64,000 bases of DNA from Colwellia sp. PAMC 21821 (GTDB lineage Bacteria > Pseudomonadota > Gammaproteobacteria > Enterobacterales > Alteromonadaceae), in the NCBI RefSeq assembly GCF_002077175.1, contig NZ_CP014943.1:744001-808000 (forward strand), given 5' to 3'. Under the pieces are notes generated by a model that was given only the letters and a program-made list of their open reading frames with translations, had not been told where the DNA came from and ran no database searches. Of the stretch, positions 48,690 to 58,153 are shown piece by piece; the first letter of the stretch is position 1; each line of letters opens with the position of its first letter. The translations under genes and the position numbers were made by a program.

Positions 48690-48830
48690 GCTCTCATATA
48701 TCCGGCCTGTTTATGAAGGATTTTTACCTTCTGGCCCCGATGGTTGTTTGCGCTCACACTCCTCATCATCCCTCCGGCTTTTTTATTAGCCAATGCAGGT
48801 ACCAGGTTTTGTGCAAGCCAGTCTGACTAT
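48690..48830 (-). ncRNA. Candidate bridge/seeker RNA of the IS1111-type element
   Basis: Downstream of the transposase, on its strand, are two stem-capped loops. Target-loop arms: GTACCTGCAT (48802-48793), identical to the flank at 48625-48634, and AGGGATGATG (48773-48764), complementary to the other flank CATTATCCCT (50037-50046) with one G-T wobble. Between them is the hairpin GGCT-AATAAAAA-AGCC. Donor-loop arms: ACCAT (48744-48740), matching one element end, and ATATATG (48701-48695), complementary to the other end CATATAT. Between them are GAAGG-TAAAAAT-CCTTC and GGCC/GGCC pairing. The order left guide, hairpin, right guide, ending in the CAT/ATG core, is that known for IS110/IS1111 guide RNAs. 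RNA ends are guesses. Confidence 0.6.
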
Positions 48831-48931
48831 CTTACCATCCGATTAATTTATCTTTTGCAACTGAAGTAAAAGGGTTTTACTGTTATCTCATCACTGAAAC
48901 CAATCTAACTTGCTTCAGTTTTGAGCTTTAT

Positions 48932-49948
48932 TTATATAGCCGGGCGATAACTTTCCCCCTTCGCCATTATTACCCAAGCCATTCTTGCTATTTTATTCGC
49001 CACAGCAACGCATGCTTTGTTGTGTCCTCGTCGGGATTTTAACGCTTGTGCCCACAAACTAAATCGGTCAGTTTTGTTTTCACTGTGCCTTAATACTGCC
49101 CGGGCCCCGTGGATGTATAGTGTTCTTAAATAACTATTACCGCGTTTACTTATACCGAGTAAGGTGGCCTTTCCACCTGTTGAATGCTGCCCAGGAACAA
49201 GCCCAAGCCATGCCGAAAAATGTCGACCATTTACAAAGTCTTTTCCATCTCCTGCAGCTGCATAAGTAGCGCTAGCTGTGATTGCTCCAATACCTAATAT
49301 TTCATCTAAGCGAACACATATTTCATTTTCTTTATTCATCGTGTTTAAGCGAACTTCACACGCTTTAAACTTCACTTCTGTGACTTGAAATTCAAGCCAT
49401 AACTCATTAAATATCTCCCGACTTAAATACGTTAACTCATTTGTCGCATCCTCTAAAATATCCGGCAGTTCATTGCGAATTGCAGAAATACCTTTATTGA
49501 TGACAATGCCATATTCTCCTAACAAGCCTCGTATCTGACTTGCTAATGCTTTACGTTCTTTCTTTATGCGTTCACGTTGTCGATGGAAGTTTTGAATATC
49601 TTGTTGTTCTATCGATTTAATTGGCACAAACCTCATGGTCGGGCGTTGCGCTGCCTCTGCAATACCTTCGGCATCGTTATAATCATTTTTATTGCCTTTA
49701 ACGAAGGGTTTTACATATTGAGGCGCAATAAGTTTTACTTGGTGCCCCAATTCAATAAATTTTCTAGCCCAGTAGTTCGCACTGCCACAAGCTTCCATTA
49801 CAATTAGGCAAGGCTCTAATGTTGCCATGAAACTCAACACTTGTTTTCTTCTTAATTGTTTCTTTTTTACAAATCGCCCATTTTTATTCACAGCGAACAT
49901 GTGAAAAATTGATTTTGCAATGTCTAAACCGATTGTAGTAATCTTCAT
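48932..49948 (-). CDS. IS110-family (IS1111 group) transposase
   Basis: 338 residues, intact. The N-terminal DEDD RuvC-like domain has TIGLDIAKSIFHMFAV (Asp), VMEACGSANYWARK (Glu) and KNDYNDAEGIAEAA (two Asp). A coiled-coil middle region follows. The C-terminal Tnp20 domain has GIGAITASATYAAAGDG, FSAWLGLVPGQHSTGGK and the serine-bearing KRGNSYLRTLYIHGARAV. Such recombinases use an RNA encoded in the element to choose target and donor. All catalytic residues seem present, so the element may be active. Confidence 0.95.
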   Translation of the reverse strand: MKITTIGLDIAKSIFHMFAVNKNGRFVKKKQLRRKQVLSFMATLEPCLIVMEACGSANYWARKFIELGHQVKLIAPQYVKPFVKGNKNDYNDAEGIAEAAQRPTMRFVPIKSIEQQDIQNFHRQRERIKKERKALASQIRGLLGEYGIVINKGISAIRNELPDILEDATNELTYLSREIFNELWLEFQVTEVKFKACEVRLNTMNKENEICVRLDEILGIGAITASATYAAAGDGKDFVNGRHFSAWLGLVPGQHSTGGKATLLGISKRGNSYLRTLYIHGARAVLRHSENKTDRFSLWAQALKSRRGHNKACVAVANKIARMAWVIMAKGESYRPAI

Positions 49949-50204
49949 GTTGATCCACTCCGCTTTTATAAATGATTGTTATCACTTTCATTTTGGCCCT
50001 AAAGAGGCCGGAAATAAAGTTGGAGTGGGTCCATACCATTATCCCTGCAGGCAAGGCGTTTGATTGATTAGGGCATGGATGCCCGTAAGTAGGACAATGC
50101 AGGAGCAATTGTCGAGTAATAGCGGGCGTGTGTGATTGAAAACAACGCAGTTATTGACGATTTAAACTGCCTTAAAATGATCGATTATTTATTTCAATTG
50201 GTCT

Positions 50205-50506
50205 AAGTAGATCTAGAATACAGAAAAATAAGATAAGGAGCTTGTAATTAACCTGATAAATAGCTCAGGCAACAAAAATCAACAGCTAGCACCCTATCCA
50301 GTTTTATTACTTAAAGTTTAGCTACCTACTCTACTTTCCCAGATATCCCAGATATCCCAGACTGGAAAATTTCCAATTTATGCACTACGTTTTAATCAGC
50401 CAGATTATTAGGCTCTCTCCTTTGAATTGGCTAACTTTACCTATTTTAACTATCTGCGAGCCTTATTCACAAAACATATTAGTATTGCTCGCAAGGGGAT
50501 AATCAC
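50205..50506. other. Intergenic region upstream of the Tat aminotransferase gene
   Basis: 300 bp with the promoter of the next gene. A short 9-bp repeat (AGATATCCC, twice to three times, 50338-50362) is the only structure noticed. AAGGGGAT at 50494 is the ribosome binding site. Confidence 0.35.
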
Positions 50507-51817
50507 ATGCTAAGACGGAAATTTTTGACTGGTTTAGGGATCAGTGTTGGTGCAAGCTTATTGGCTTCAAAGCAACTACTGGCAGGAGCTCAATCGCCCG
50601 CTAATGAGATAAACACTATCGCGCCAGGCGATTGGACAGCATTACGTGACTTATTTCCATTAACCAAAAAGTATATTCAATTATCTACCTTTTTATTAAC
50701 GTCTCACCCTAAACCGGTTTCCGATGCTATAGAAATGCACAGACGTGGTTTAGATGAAAATCCTGCCGATTATTGGCACCAACAATTTGAAACAATTGAC
50801 CATGATATCGCCGAGGCAGCGGCAGAATATATGGGAGGTAAAGCTAAAAATATAGCGCTAACAGACAGCACTACGATGGGCCTTGCCTTAATTTACAGTG
50901 GGTTGAAATTAGCACCAGGGACAGAAATTTTACAAACTGTCCATGATCACTACTCAACAGATATGTCATTAGCCTATAGAGCAAAGCGCACAGGTGCGAA
51001 AGTTCGTCGCATAGCACTTTACGAAAACCCAGCAACCGTTAACGTAGCCGATGTAATTAAACGGTTAAGCGCAGGTATTAACAAAAATACGCGTGTGGTT
51101 GCAGCGACATGGGTGCATTCATCAACCGGTGTAAAACTGCCCATTAGAGCGATGGCAGATACTATTAACGTGATTAATCAAGGCCGAGGCATAGATCAAC
51201 AGATATTATTTTGTGTCGATGGTGTCCACGGTTTTGGCATTGAAAATGAAGATATTACCACTTTAGGCTGCGATTTTTTTGTCGCTGGCACACATAAGTG
51301 GCTGTTTGGACCACGAGGTACTGGTGTTATTTGGGGAAACGATCGCGCTTGGGCAAACAGTGAGCCCGTTATTCCTAGTTTTAGTGCCTCATATGATGTC
51401 TGGATGGGCGATAGTGTTCAAGAGCAAGTCCCCATGGGTGAGCATATGTCGCCAGGTGGGTTTCACTCTTTTGAACACCGTTGGGCACTGCCAGAAGCTT
51501 TTAAGCTCCATATGCAATTGGGCAAAGCCAATGTGCAAAAGCGCATTCACCAATTGAATACGCAAACAAAAACAGGCTTGGCAAAAATGCGTCATGTAAC
51601 GCTGTATACCCCGCAATCAAGTGAACTTTCTTCAGGGTTAGTATGCTTCGACGTTGCAGGCATGAGCGCGGAAAATGTAGTGAAGGCGTTACACAGCAAG
51701 GGAATTATTATGAGTAGCACCCCTTATAGGAATAGCTACGCGCGATTTGCTCCGTCACTCATAAACAATGAGCAGGAAATTGAAAAAGCATTAACCGAAA
51801 TACGAGCATTAGCTTAA
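50507..51817 (+). CDS. Tat-exported class V aminotransferase
   Basis: 436 residues. The N-terminus MLRRKFLTGLGISVGASLLA is a twin-arginine signal (RRKFL), with cleavage near LLAGA. The rest is a class V PLP enzyme of the isopenicillin-N-epimerase-like group: NIALTDSTTMGLALIYSG, VHDHYST, AATWVHSSTGVKLPI, DGVHGFG and the PLP lysine in AGTHKWLFGPRGTGV (about residue 264). A Tat signal means PLP is loaded in the cytoplasm before export. The substrate is unknown. Monocistronic with a strong shared terminator. Confidence 0.88.
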   Translation: MLRRKFLTGLGISVGASLLASKQLLAGAQSPANEINTIAPGDWTALRDLFPLTKKYIQLSTFLLTSHPKPVSDAIEMHRRGLDENPADYWHQQFETIDHDIAEAAAEYMGGKAKNIALTDSTTMGLALIYSGLKLAPGTEILQTVHDHYSTDMSLAYRAKRTGAKVRRIALYENPATVNVADVIKRLSAGINKNTRVVAATWVHSSTGVKLPIRAMADTINVINQGRGIDQQILFCVDGVHGFGIENEDITTLGCDFFVAGTHKWLFGPRGTGVIWGNDRAWANSEPVIPSFSASYDVWMGDSVQEQVPMGEHMSPGGFHSFEHRWALPEAFKLHMQLGKANVQKRIHQLNTQTKTGLAKMRHVTLYTPQSSELSSGLVCFDVAGMSAENVVKALHSKGIIMSSTPYRNSYARFAPSLINNEQEIEKALTEIRALA

Positions 51818-51923
51818 GCACTGCTAGTCGTTTTATTTTGTTACCTCAAAGCCTGTAAAAACTATTTTGGCTAAGGAAGCGTGAAGTAGGTATGGTGTAA
51901 TTAACTGTTCAGCGGTCTATTAC

Positions 51924-51964
51924 ATAAAAGCTATAAAGGGCTATTTTGCCTTTATAGCTTTTAT
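51924..51964. terminator. Bidirectional terminator between the Tat aminotransferase gene and yaaA
   Basis: ATAAAAGCTATAAAGG / CCTTTATAGCTTTTAT forms a 16-bp perfect stem with a 9-nt loop between convergent genes. Confidence 0.8.
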
Positions 51965-51984
51965 ATTTAGTTCAATCGAATTAA

Positions 51985-52761
51985 CTAATCGGCTTCTTTG
52001 CGCAAAAACACCCAGTCATTCCCTTTACTTAAATCACTAGAATATTGATAACCTGACACATCAAAATCTTTCAGTTTTTCAACATCGGTGATTTGGTGTT
52101 CTATAATATAGCGCGCCATTAATCCGCGGGCTTTTTTAGCAAAGAAACTGATCATTTTGTATTGACCATTTTTCCAGTCTTTAAACGCTGGGGTAATAAT
52201 TTCAGCGTTTAAAGCTTTCTTATTAACCGATTTAAAGTATTCATTGGACGCTAAATTAATTAACACATTATCGCCTTGCGCTGCTAGCGCTGCATTTAAA
52301 TGCTCGGTGATAATATCGCCCCAAAATTGATACAAATTGGTGCCGCGATCATTATCTAATTTTTTACCCATTTCCAATCGATAGGCTTGCATTAAATCTA
52401 GCGGCTTTAATAGTCCATATAAGCCCGATAATATTCGCATATGTTGCTGAGCAAATTCAAAGTCTTGTTCACTAAAAGATGGAGCATCAAGACCAGTATA
52501 AACATCGCCATTAAAAGCTAATATCGCTTGTCGTGCATTTTCTGGCGTAAAAGGTGTTGCCCACTCGCCAAAACGCGCGGCATTCAAGCCGGCTAATTTA
52601 TCACTAATGCCCATTAATGAACTGATATCAGCAGGGGTCAGTGTTTTGCACTTTTTCATTAACACTTTACTGTGATCTAAAAGTTCAGGTTGAGTATATT
52701 TTTCAGTAGCAACGGGGGATTCATAATCTAGGTTCTTAGCAGGAGAAACAACAAGCAACAT
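51985..52761 (-). CDS. yaaA: Peroxide stress protein YaaA
   Basis: 258 residues (E. coli 258). It starts [17 protein letters not shown] and contains [57 protein letters not shown] and [13 protein letters not shown]. These are the signatures of the UPF0246/YaaA family, which limits free iron and oxidative DNA damage. Monocistronic, divergent from talB. In E. coli yaaA also neighbours talB. Confidence 0.96.
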   Translation of the reverse strand: MLLVVSPAKNLDYESPVATEKYTQPELLDHSKVLMKKCKTLTPADISSLMGISDKLAGLNAARFGEWATPFTPENARQAILAFNGDVYTGLDAPSFSEQDFEFAQQHMRILSGLYGLLKPLDLMQAYRLEMGKKLDNDRGTNLYQFWGDIITEHLNAALAAQGDNVLINLASNEYFKSVNKKALNAEIITPAFKDWKNGQYKMISFFAKKARGLMARYIIEHQITDVEKLKDFDVSGYQYSSDLSKGNDWVFLRKEAD

Positions 52762-53059
52762 TATATATCTACTCTATCTTAAAAAATTTTTGCCACTATA
52801 ACACAGGAAAAAACGAATATAATTATCTTCATTATGAATTGATCATCTAACTTATCGCCCACACAGCATACAATCGTGAATTTTATCCAAATTAATTCAT
52901 TATCACCCTTGCTAAATTATGAAAATTTGATACAAATATAGATGAATAAAACAGATACCTAGCAATTTCAACCTATCTTGCTTGAAAAACGTTGTAATAT
53001 TTCACCAAATTTTACGAATACACTCATCTGATGCCATTATTAAGACCAAGGGACATATT

Positions 53060-54013
53060 ATGACCGATCAACTTTCTCAATTAAAAGCAATGACAACCGT
53101 TGTTGCAGATACAGGCGATATTGAAGCTATTGCTAAGTTTCAACCGCAAGATGCCACGACAAACCCGTCTTTATTATTAAAAGCCGCTTCTTTACCTAAT
53201 TATAAGCAATTGCTAACGATAGCTGTAGACTGGGCAAAAACTCAATCTTCAGATGCTGAGCAACAAGTTTTTGACGCTGCCGATAAACTTTCGGTATTAA
53301 TTGGCTTAGAGATTTTAAAGATAGTCCCGGGCAGAATTTCAACGGAAGTTGACGCACGTCTTTCATTTGACACTCAAGCTTCTATTACAAAAGCACATAA
53401 ACTTATCGCTATGTACAACGAAGCAGGGATTAGTAATGATCGCATCTTGATCAAAATAGCTTCTACATGGGAAGGAATTAAAGCTGCAGAGCAATTAGAG
53501 CGTGAAGGCATTAACTGTAACTTAACTTTATTATTTAGTTTTGCTCAAGCACAAGCTTGTGCTGAAGCCGGTATTTACCTAATTTCACCTTTTGTTGGTC
53601 GAATTTTAGATTGGTACAAAAAAGATACTGGCCGTAATGACTATTCAGCTAGTGAAGATCCAGGCGTAGTATCAGTCACGAGTATTTATAATTATTACAA
53701 AGCTAAAGGCCATAATACGGTTGTGATGGGAGCGAGTTTCCGTAATATTGGTGAAATACTTGAATTAGCTGGTTGTGATCGTTTAACCATTAGCCCTAAC
53801 CTGATGGACGAGTTAGCCAACTCAACAGAAACTGTTGAACAAAAACTCTTTAGCGACCAAGCACCATTAGCCAAAGAAGCACCACTTAGCGAAGCACAGT
53901 TTAGATGGGAAATGAATGAAGATGCGATGGCCACGGAAAAACTGGCCGAAGGTATTCGCAATTTCACCATTGACCAAGTTAAACTTGAGCAACAATTACA
54001 AGCAATGCTGTAA
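53060..54013 (+). CDS. talB: Transaldolase
   Basis: A pentose-phosphate enzyme transferring dihydroxyacetone units via a Schiff base. I start it at ATG 53060 ([20 protein letters not shown]) after AAGGGA, giving 317 residues, the same as E. coli TalB. An in-frame extension to 52982 is untypical. It contains [12 protein letters not shown], the Schiff-base Lys in [14 protein letters not shown] (about residue 132) and [14 protein letters not shown]. Monocistronic. Confidence 0.97.
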   Translation: MTDQLSQLKAMTTVVADTGDIEAIAKFQPQDATTNPSLLLKAASLPNYKQLLTIAVDWAKTQSSDAEQQVFDAADKLSVLIGLEILKIVPGRISTEVDARLSFDTQASITKAHKLIAMYNEAGISNDRILIKIASTWEGIKAAEQLEREGINCNLTLLFSFAQAQACAEAGIYLISPFVGRILDWYKKDTGRNDYSASEDPGVVSVTSIYNYYKAKGHNTVVMGASFRNIGEILELAGCDRLTISPNLMDELANSTETVEQKLFSDQAPLAKEAPLSEAQFRWEMNEDAMATEKLAEGIRNFTIDQVKLEQQLQAML

Positions 54014-54132
54014 TTTTTTATTAAAAACTTGCTGAAATGTATCATTTTGTAATCAAAATGCAAAATAATGTTTCTCTTCTATAAGTAACTGTGGTATTAA
54101 AAAGCTGCAGTTGTAGAAACAGGGAGCATACC

Positions 54133-54306
54133 ATGGAAAAATTTCAACAAGTATTGGACTCATCTGGCACACAGCCAAAATCAAGTTCAAGTAATAATAA
54201 GAAAAGAAAGTGGCGTGAAATTGAACAACTGAAAGAAAAATTTCAACTGGAAAGAGAATTAAAAGCATATGATGATTCTTTAGAAAGCATGTTGAAAGAG
54301 TTTTAA
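54133..54306 (+). CDS. DUF3545 family small protein
   Basis: 57 residues from ATG 54133, preceded by GGGAGC. The highly charged core KKRKWREIEQLKEKFQLERE is the conserved part of DUF3545 proteins of Vibrio, Shewanella and Colwellia, probably a helical/coiled-coil regulator of unknown role. The apparent longer frame from 54091 lacks a ribosome binding site. A terminator follows at 54347. Confidence 0.8.
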   Translation: MEKFQQVLDSSGTQPKSSSSNNKKRKWREIEQLKEKFQLERELKAYDDSLESMLKEF

Positions 54307-54346
54307 CTAAGCATAGTTATGCTAATAAAAACATTTAAAACGACTG

Positions 54347-54368
54347 AAACCCGGATCTTACCGGGTTT
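54347..54368 (+). terminator. Terminator of the DUF3545 gene
   Basis: AAACCCGG / CCGGGTTT stem, loop ATCTTA, T run. Confidence 0.85.
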
Positions 54369-54406
54369 TTTATTGGCTTTTATTAGCTTTTACTAGGGAG
54401 TAATAA

Positions 54407-54979
54407 ATGGTAAATGAAGTCGTCGGCCTTGGTAATAATAACGCGAAAATCATTTTCTATATCAGAAACCGTCCACCCCTCGATGTTTATCAAAATCTAA
54501 CTTGTGTAAAAGCATTAGTGCCTAACGAAATTGCACATATTTGTCAGGAAACTGGTAATCATTGGCGTAAAATTTTTAATGTTTATGCTAAGTTGTTATT
54601 TGAATTAACACCAAAACAGTTTACAAGTTGGCAAAAATTAAGAGATGAATTTCTGCTACAGAAACACAGTGATAACTGCTTACTTTTTTCAGCACCAAAT
54701 TTACCAGTGATAAGAGATAATGCCTTAAAAACAACCGTTTCTAAAACACCAAATTCTGCAGAATTTCAGCCCAATAAAAAGCTACATGTTATATTAGGTA
54801 AAGGCTATGCTGAGCAACTCGGCATTTGTAACGACTGTACTTGGCTTAGTCATGATTTTGCCATTAATATTGAATTAGGGCTTATTATTTGCCCTTATTT
54901 CGATTATCGACAGCTATCAAATATAAAAATAACTCAACTGACTGGACTTATTCGACAATTAACAGCAGCCGCAGTTTAA
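54407..54979 (+). CDS. Conserved-looking hypothetical protein
   Basis: 190 residues, cytoplasmic, no signal or membrane segment. Notable segments: NAKIIFYIRNRPPLDVYQNL, ICQETGNHWRKIFNVYAKLL, LRDEFLLQKHSDNCLLFSAP, KLHVILGKGYAEQLG and a C-terminal LIICPYFDYRQLSNIKI. The strong open frame after GGGAGTAATAA suggests a real gene. I recall similar uncharacterised proteins (possibly the DUF6942 group) in marine gammaproteobacteria but cannot confirm it. The function is unknown. Confidence 0.7.
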   Translation: MVNEVVGLGNNNAKIIFYIRNRPPLDVYQNLTCVKALVPNEIAHICQETGNHWRKIFNVYAKLLFELTPKQFTSWQKLRDEFLLQKHSDNCLLFSAPNLPVIRDNALKTTVSKTPNSAEFQPNKKLHVILGKGYAEQLGICNDCTWLSHDFAINIELGLIICPYFDYRQLSNIKITQLTGLIRQLTAAAV

Positions 54980-55177
54980 TGTTGATTTTCGACATTCTAC
55001 AAATCGATTAAATCAATTCACTTACCATAAAATCAAGCACTTAATAAACCGCCGGCATGTAAACTTAAAATCGAGAGTGGTATTACTCTCCCCCTCAAAA
55101 ACACAGTAATTCCTTAGCTATTAGTCATACCGAGTAACTTTTATTTGTAGCAATAAATGGGGAGTTTTTAAAATTAA

Positions 55178-55200
55178 AAAAACCGCTTAATAGCGGTTTT
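55178..55200. terminator. Bidirectional terminator
   Basis: AAAACCGCTTA / AGCGGTTTT stem with A and T runs on both sides, between convergent 54407-54979 and 55261-56388. The 280 bp between those genes hold nothing else. Confidence 0.8.
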
Positions 55201-55260
55201 TATCTCTAAATATTTTTATTTTCACACTAAAAAATTAATGAAAAGTATACAAGCTCCATA

Positions 55261-56388
55261 CTACAAAATACTCGTCAGTGCTTTTTCCAGTTCAGCAACC
55301 GTTCGGTCAATATTGTGCAGTTTCTCTAAACCAAACAAACCAATTCGGAAGGTTTTAAAGTCATTACGTTCGCCAACTTGCATGGGTACGCCAGCAGCAA
55401 TCTGTAAACCAACTGAGGCAAATTTCTTACCATTTTGAAATTCATCATCGCTTGTATAACTGACCACCACACCTGGTGCTGCAAACCCTTCAGCCGCAAC
55501 ACTTTTAATACCATGCTTAGTCAGTAATTCCCGAACACGCTGACCTAGCTCTAGTTGTTCTTGACAGACTTTTTCAAAACCATAGGCTTTGGTTTCTTGC
55601 ATAATATCTCTAAAGCGGGTCAAACCATCGGTCGGCATAGTCGCGTGATAAGCATGGCCACCATTTTCATAGGCTTCCATGATTTGTAGCCATTTTTTTA
55701 GGTCGCAAGCAAAACTATCACTGGTGGTAGACGCTATTGTTTTGTGCGCTAACTCACTTAACATAACTAAACCACAACAAGGTGAAGCGCTCCAACCTTT
55801 TTGTGGTGCACTAATTAACACGTCTACACCCGTTGCCTGCATGTCTACCCAAATAGTACCTGAAGCAATACAGTCGAGTACCAAAATACCGCCCACTTGA
55901 TGTACGGCGTCTGCCATTGCTCGAATATAGTCGTTAGGCAAAATAATGCCCGCAGAGGTTTCTACATGTGGAGCAAAAACAACGTCAGGCGATTCTGCTA
56001 AAATAGTCGCGACTACATCGGCAATAGCGGGTGGAGCAAAAGGAGCTTGAGCATCATCACTGGTCTGCTTCGCTTTAAGTACAGTTTCGCTACTCGGAAT
56101 ATCACCCATCTCAAATATCTGACTCCAGCGATAGCTAAACCAACCATTGCGTACAACCAAAACTTTTTTGTCGCGCGCAAATTGACGAGCAACGGCTTCC
56201 ATACCAAAGGTGCCACTGCCTGGCACTACGATTGCACTATGGGCTTGATAAACAGACTTTAAGTCAGCGGAAATGTCATTCATGACCTGTTGGAATGAAC
56301 CAGACATATGGTTCAAAGAGCGATCTGTGTAAACAACGGAATATTCTAATAATCCATCAGGGTCAATATTGGGTAGCAATCCAGCCAT
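55261..56388 (-). CDS. Class V aminotransferase (alanine-glyoxylate / serine-pyruvate type)
   Basis: 375 residues, cytoplasmic. Features of the AGT/SPT group: IVVPGSGTFGMEAVARQFA near the N-terminus, VVRNGWFSYRW, HVETSAGIILPNDYIRAMA, LVLDCIASGT (Asp at the PLP pyridine N) and the PLP lysine in ISAPQKGWSASPCCG (about residue 195). It probably moves amino groups between glycine/serine/alanine and 2-oxo acids. It is a separate family member from the Tat-exported enzyme at 50507. Monocistronic. Confidence 0.9.
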   Translation of the reverse strand: MAGLLPNIDPDGLLEYSVVYTDRSLNHMSGSFQQVMNDISADLKSVYQAHSAIVVPGSGTFGMEAVARQFARDKKVLVVRNGWFSYRWSQIFEMGDIPSSETVLKAKQTSDDAQAPFAPPAIADVVATILAESPDVVFAPHVETSAGIILPNDYIRAMADAVHQVGGILVLDCIASGTIWVDMQATGVDVLISAPQKGWSASPCCGLVMLSELAHKTIASTTSDSFACDLKKWLQIMEAYENGGHAYHATMPTDGLTRFRDIMQETKAYGFEKVCQEQLELGQRVRELLTKHGIKSVAAEGFAAPGVVVSYTSDDEFQNGKKFASVGLQIAAGVPMQVGERNDFKTFRIGLFGLEKLHNIDRTVAELEKALTSIL

Positions 56389-56751
56389 GTTAGGGTCTCT
56401 TCGTAAGTATTTATAGCATGATATTGCCGCATATCGAACCGACGTTCAATATATTTTACGTAAAATTTCTCCCACAATATGAACTATCATCATATTAGGA
56501 AATCTTATTATGACGTTAGATGAAAATGCAAGAAACATATAAATAACCGATTGAAAAAAAGAGTAAACTTTATTATTAATCGACAAAAATCACTCAGCCT
56601 AAGTTAATAGTTAGGGCATGAAAACTTCTAGCCTTGTTTACAATAATCCAAAAAAATGATCTGATGATCTTTCTAGGATAAAATTAGGGCGAATCAGGTT
56701 AATTGATATACAATCTATTTTTATCACCTATTCCTAAAAGGATATTTTGTT
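56389..56751. other. Divergent promoter region
   Basis: 363 bp between the aminotransferase (minus) and AI-2E transporter (plus) genes. AT-rich; no ORF, terminator or repeat found. Confidence 0.4.
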
Positions 56752-57873
56752 GTGAGTTCAGCCATAAGCAATCATAAACCACTTAAGTGGTTATTAGCCC
56801 TTGCCGCCTTATATACGCTATATCTTGCCCAATCTTTGATTATACCTATTCTATTTTCTGGCTTTATTGCGCTATTATTGAGCCCGCCAGTTAAGTTATT
56901 AAAAACTTTCTATATACCACGCACTATTTCTTCATTCATTTTGTTGGCTCTGCTAGTAGCTCCGTTTACCTTTTTAGCTTCAGAGCTAATAGAACCAGCA
57001 CAAAAATGGGCGCAATTGTTACCTAAGATTACAGTACAGCTGAATGAAAAGATTGATAATATTAGTGATGAATTTGCAATCCAAAAGCAGCAAGCAGAAG
57101 CAGAAGTTGCGGCTAAAAATAATAAAGACGAAGGTTTCAGTTTTTTTAGTTTATTTTCAAAGAAAAAGCCAGAACCAAAAAAATCAAACGAACTAGTCGA
57201 GAACACTGTAGAAAAGCATATAAAACAAGGGGGTATAGAGCTAATAATTACCGGACTAAGCAGCGCACCTATCTTTTTAGCCCAATGCTTCGGTTGCTTA
57301 ATATTAATTCTTTTCTTACTAATCTACGGACCTTCTGTTTATATTGCAGCCAGAACTTTCCCTCATTTCGTCAATAAGAAAAAACTCGACTCTATTGTTT
57401 ATGAAATACAAAAAGTTTTATCAAAGTATATTATCACGATCAGTGTTATTAACTTTATTCTCGGAGTTACAACGGCGATAGCATTTGCCATACTTGGTTT
57501 AGACGACCCTATTCTCTGGGGTGCATTGGTTGGCTTGCTTAATTTTGTGCCTTATATTGGCTCCGCTATTAGTATTGTAATTTTAACATTAGTGGGCTCA
57601 GTTCAGTTTGGTTTTACGCTATTTGCTATAGCACCTGCTAGTGCATTTTTATGTATTAATGTATTGGAGTCCCAATTGATGACCCCCATGGTATTGGGCA
57701 CTAAAATGCAGTTGAATCCACTTGTCACTATTTTGTGGCTATTCTTTCTCGGTTGGCTTTGGGGAATGTTAGGTGTGCTGCTAGCGGTCCCAATTCTGGT
57801 TTGTATCAAACTAACACTCGAAAGACTTAATTTACTCTCCCACTGGGTAACTTTTATTGAAGCAAAAGCTTAA
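56752..57873 (+). CDS. AI-2E family transporter (PerM-like)
   Basis: 373 residues from GTG 56752 with AAAGGAT upstream. This is an AI-2 exporter/PF01594-type membrane protein with seven or eight helices. The N-terminal pair around LYLAQSLIIPILFSGFIALLLSP is followed by a charged loop rich in Lys/Glu (about residues 105-150) and the conserved C-terminal GALVGLLNFVPYIGSAISI and GMLGVLLAVPILVCIK. Family members export various small molecules or drive Na+/H+ exchange; the AI-2 role is not general. Confidence 0.88.
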   Translation: MSSAISNHKPLKWLLALAALYTLYLAQSLIIPILFSGFIALLLSPPVKLLKTFYIPRTISSFILLALLVAPFTFLASELIEPAQKWAQLLPKITVQLNEKIDNISDEFAIQKQQAEAEVAAKNNKDEGFSFFSLFSKKKPEPKKSNELVENTVEKHIKQGGIELIITGLSSAPIFLAQCFGCLILILFLLIYGPSVYIAARTFPHFVNKKKLDSIVYEIQKVLSKYIITISVINFILGVTTAIAFAILGLDDPILWGALVGLLNFVPYIGSAISIVILTLVGSVQFGFTLFAIAPASAFLCINVLESQLMTPMVLGTKMQLNPLVTILWLFFLGWLWGMLGVLLAVPILVCIKLTLERLNLLSHWVTFIEAKA

Positions 57874-58153
57874 CGTTGGCCGTTATTGCTCAGTAAATGA
57901 TGATATTTTTAGTGCTTTAGTTGTCAACACCGGCCTATACCTTGTAAATAATCGACCTATGCATCAAACAATGTTGAAGGTAAGTAAAATTTTCATTCTT
58001 ATGTGTCATTATTTCAATCTTTTAAAAATCAGAATTTCAACTCAACTTAAGCTATTGAATTTTAAAAGTTAAAATATATTTCAACTTTGGCTTAATGATT
58101 GCAACTCTTAAATCAAGTAACAAAAACTGTTATTCACAAAGGAGAAAATTCAC

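Larger units (their letters stand above)
48632..50036 (-). mobile_element. IS110-family element of the IS1111 group
   Basis: About 1405 bp, with boundaries placed to within 3 nt. Subterminal inverted repeats of 14 bp, TATGGACCCACTCC at 48636-48649 and its complement at 50022-50035, leave about 4 nt outside on one side and 1 on the other, as is typical of the IS1111 group. CAT occurs at both junctions and may be the crossover core. The transposase gene is on the minus strand, with 85 bp of upstream and about 300 bp of downstream non-coding sequence. There is no conventional target duplication beyond the core. Confidence 0.85.
48540..50204. repeat. MITE-like element, family 1 (copy B), interrupted by the IS1111-type element
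   Basis: The left end is TACCAAATGTAATAAGTTAT. The right end, reverse-complemented, begins AGACCAATTGAAATAAATAA. These are imperfect inverted repeats of about 35 bp that match the ends of the element at 9768-9925; the right end shares AAATAAATAATCGATCATT and AACTGCGTT with it. Without the inserted IS the repeat would be about 260 bp. Inside it, GGGCATGGATGCCC is an additional palindrome. Confidence 0.6.

Noticed and set aside
48602..48793. 63-aa minus-strand ORF (MANKKAGGMMRSVSANN…) in the IS 3' region
   Set aside because: It has no family resemblance and overlaps both the element end and the proposed guide RNA. The structure and flank matches explain the region better.
48301..50210. A larger genomic island or defence system around the IS
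   Set aside because: Flanking genes are ordinary metabolic genes. There are no integrase, restriction, toxin or phage genes, only the IS and the repeat it interrupts.
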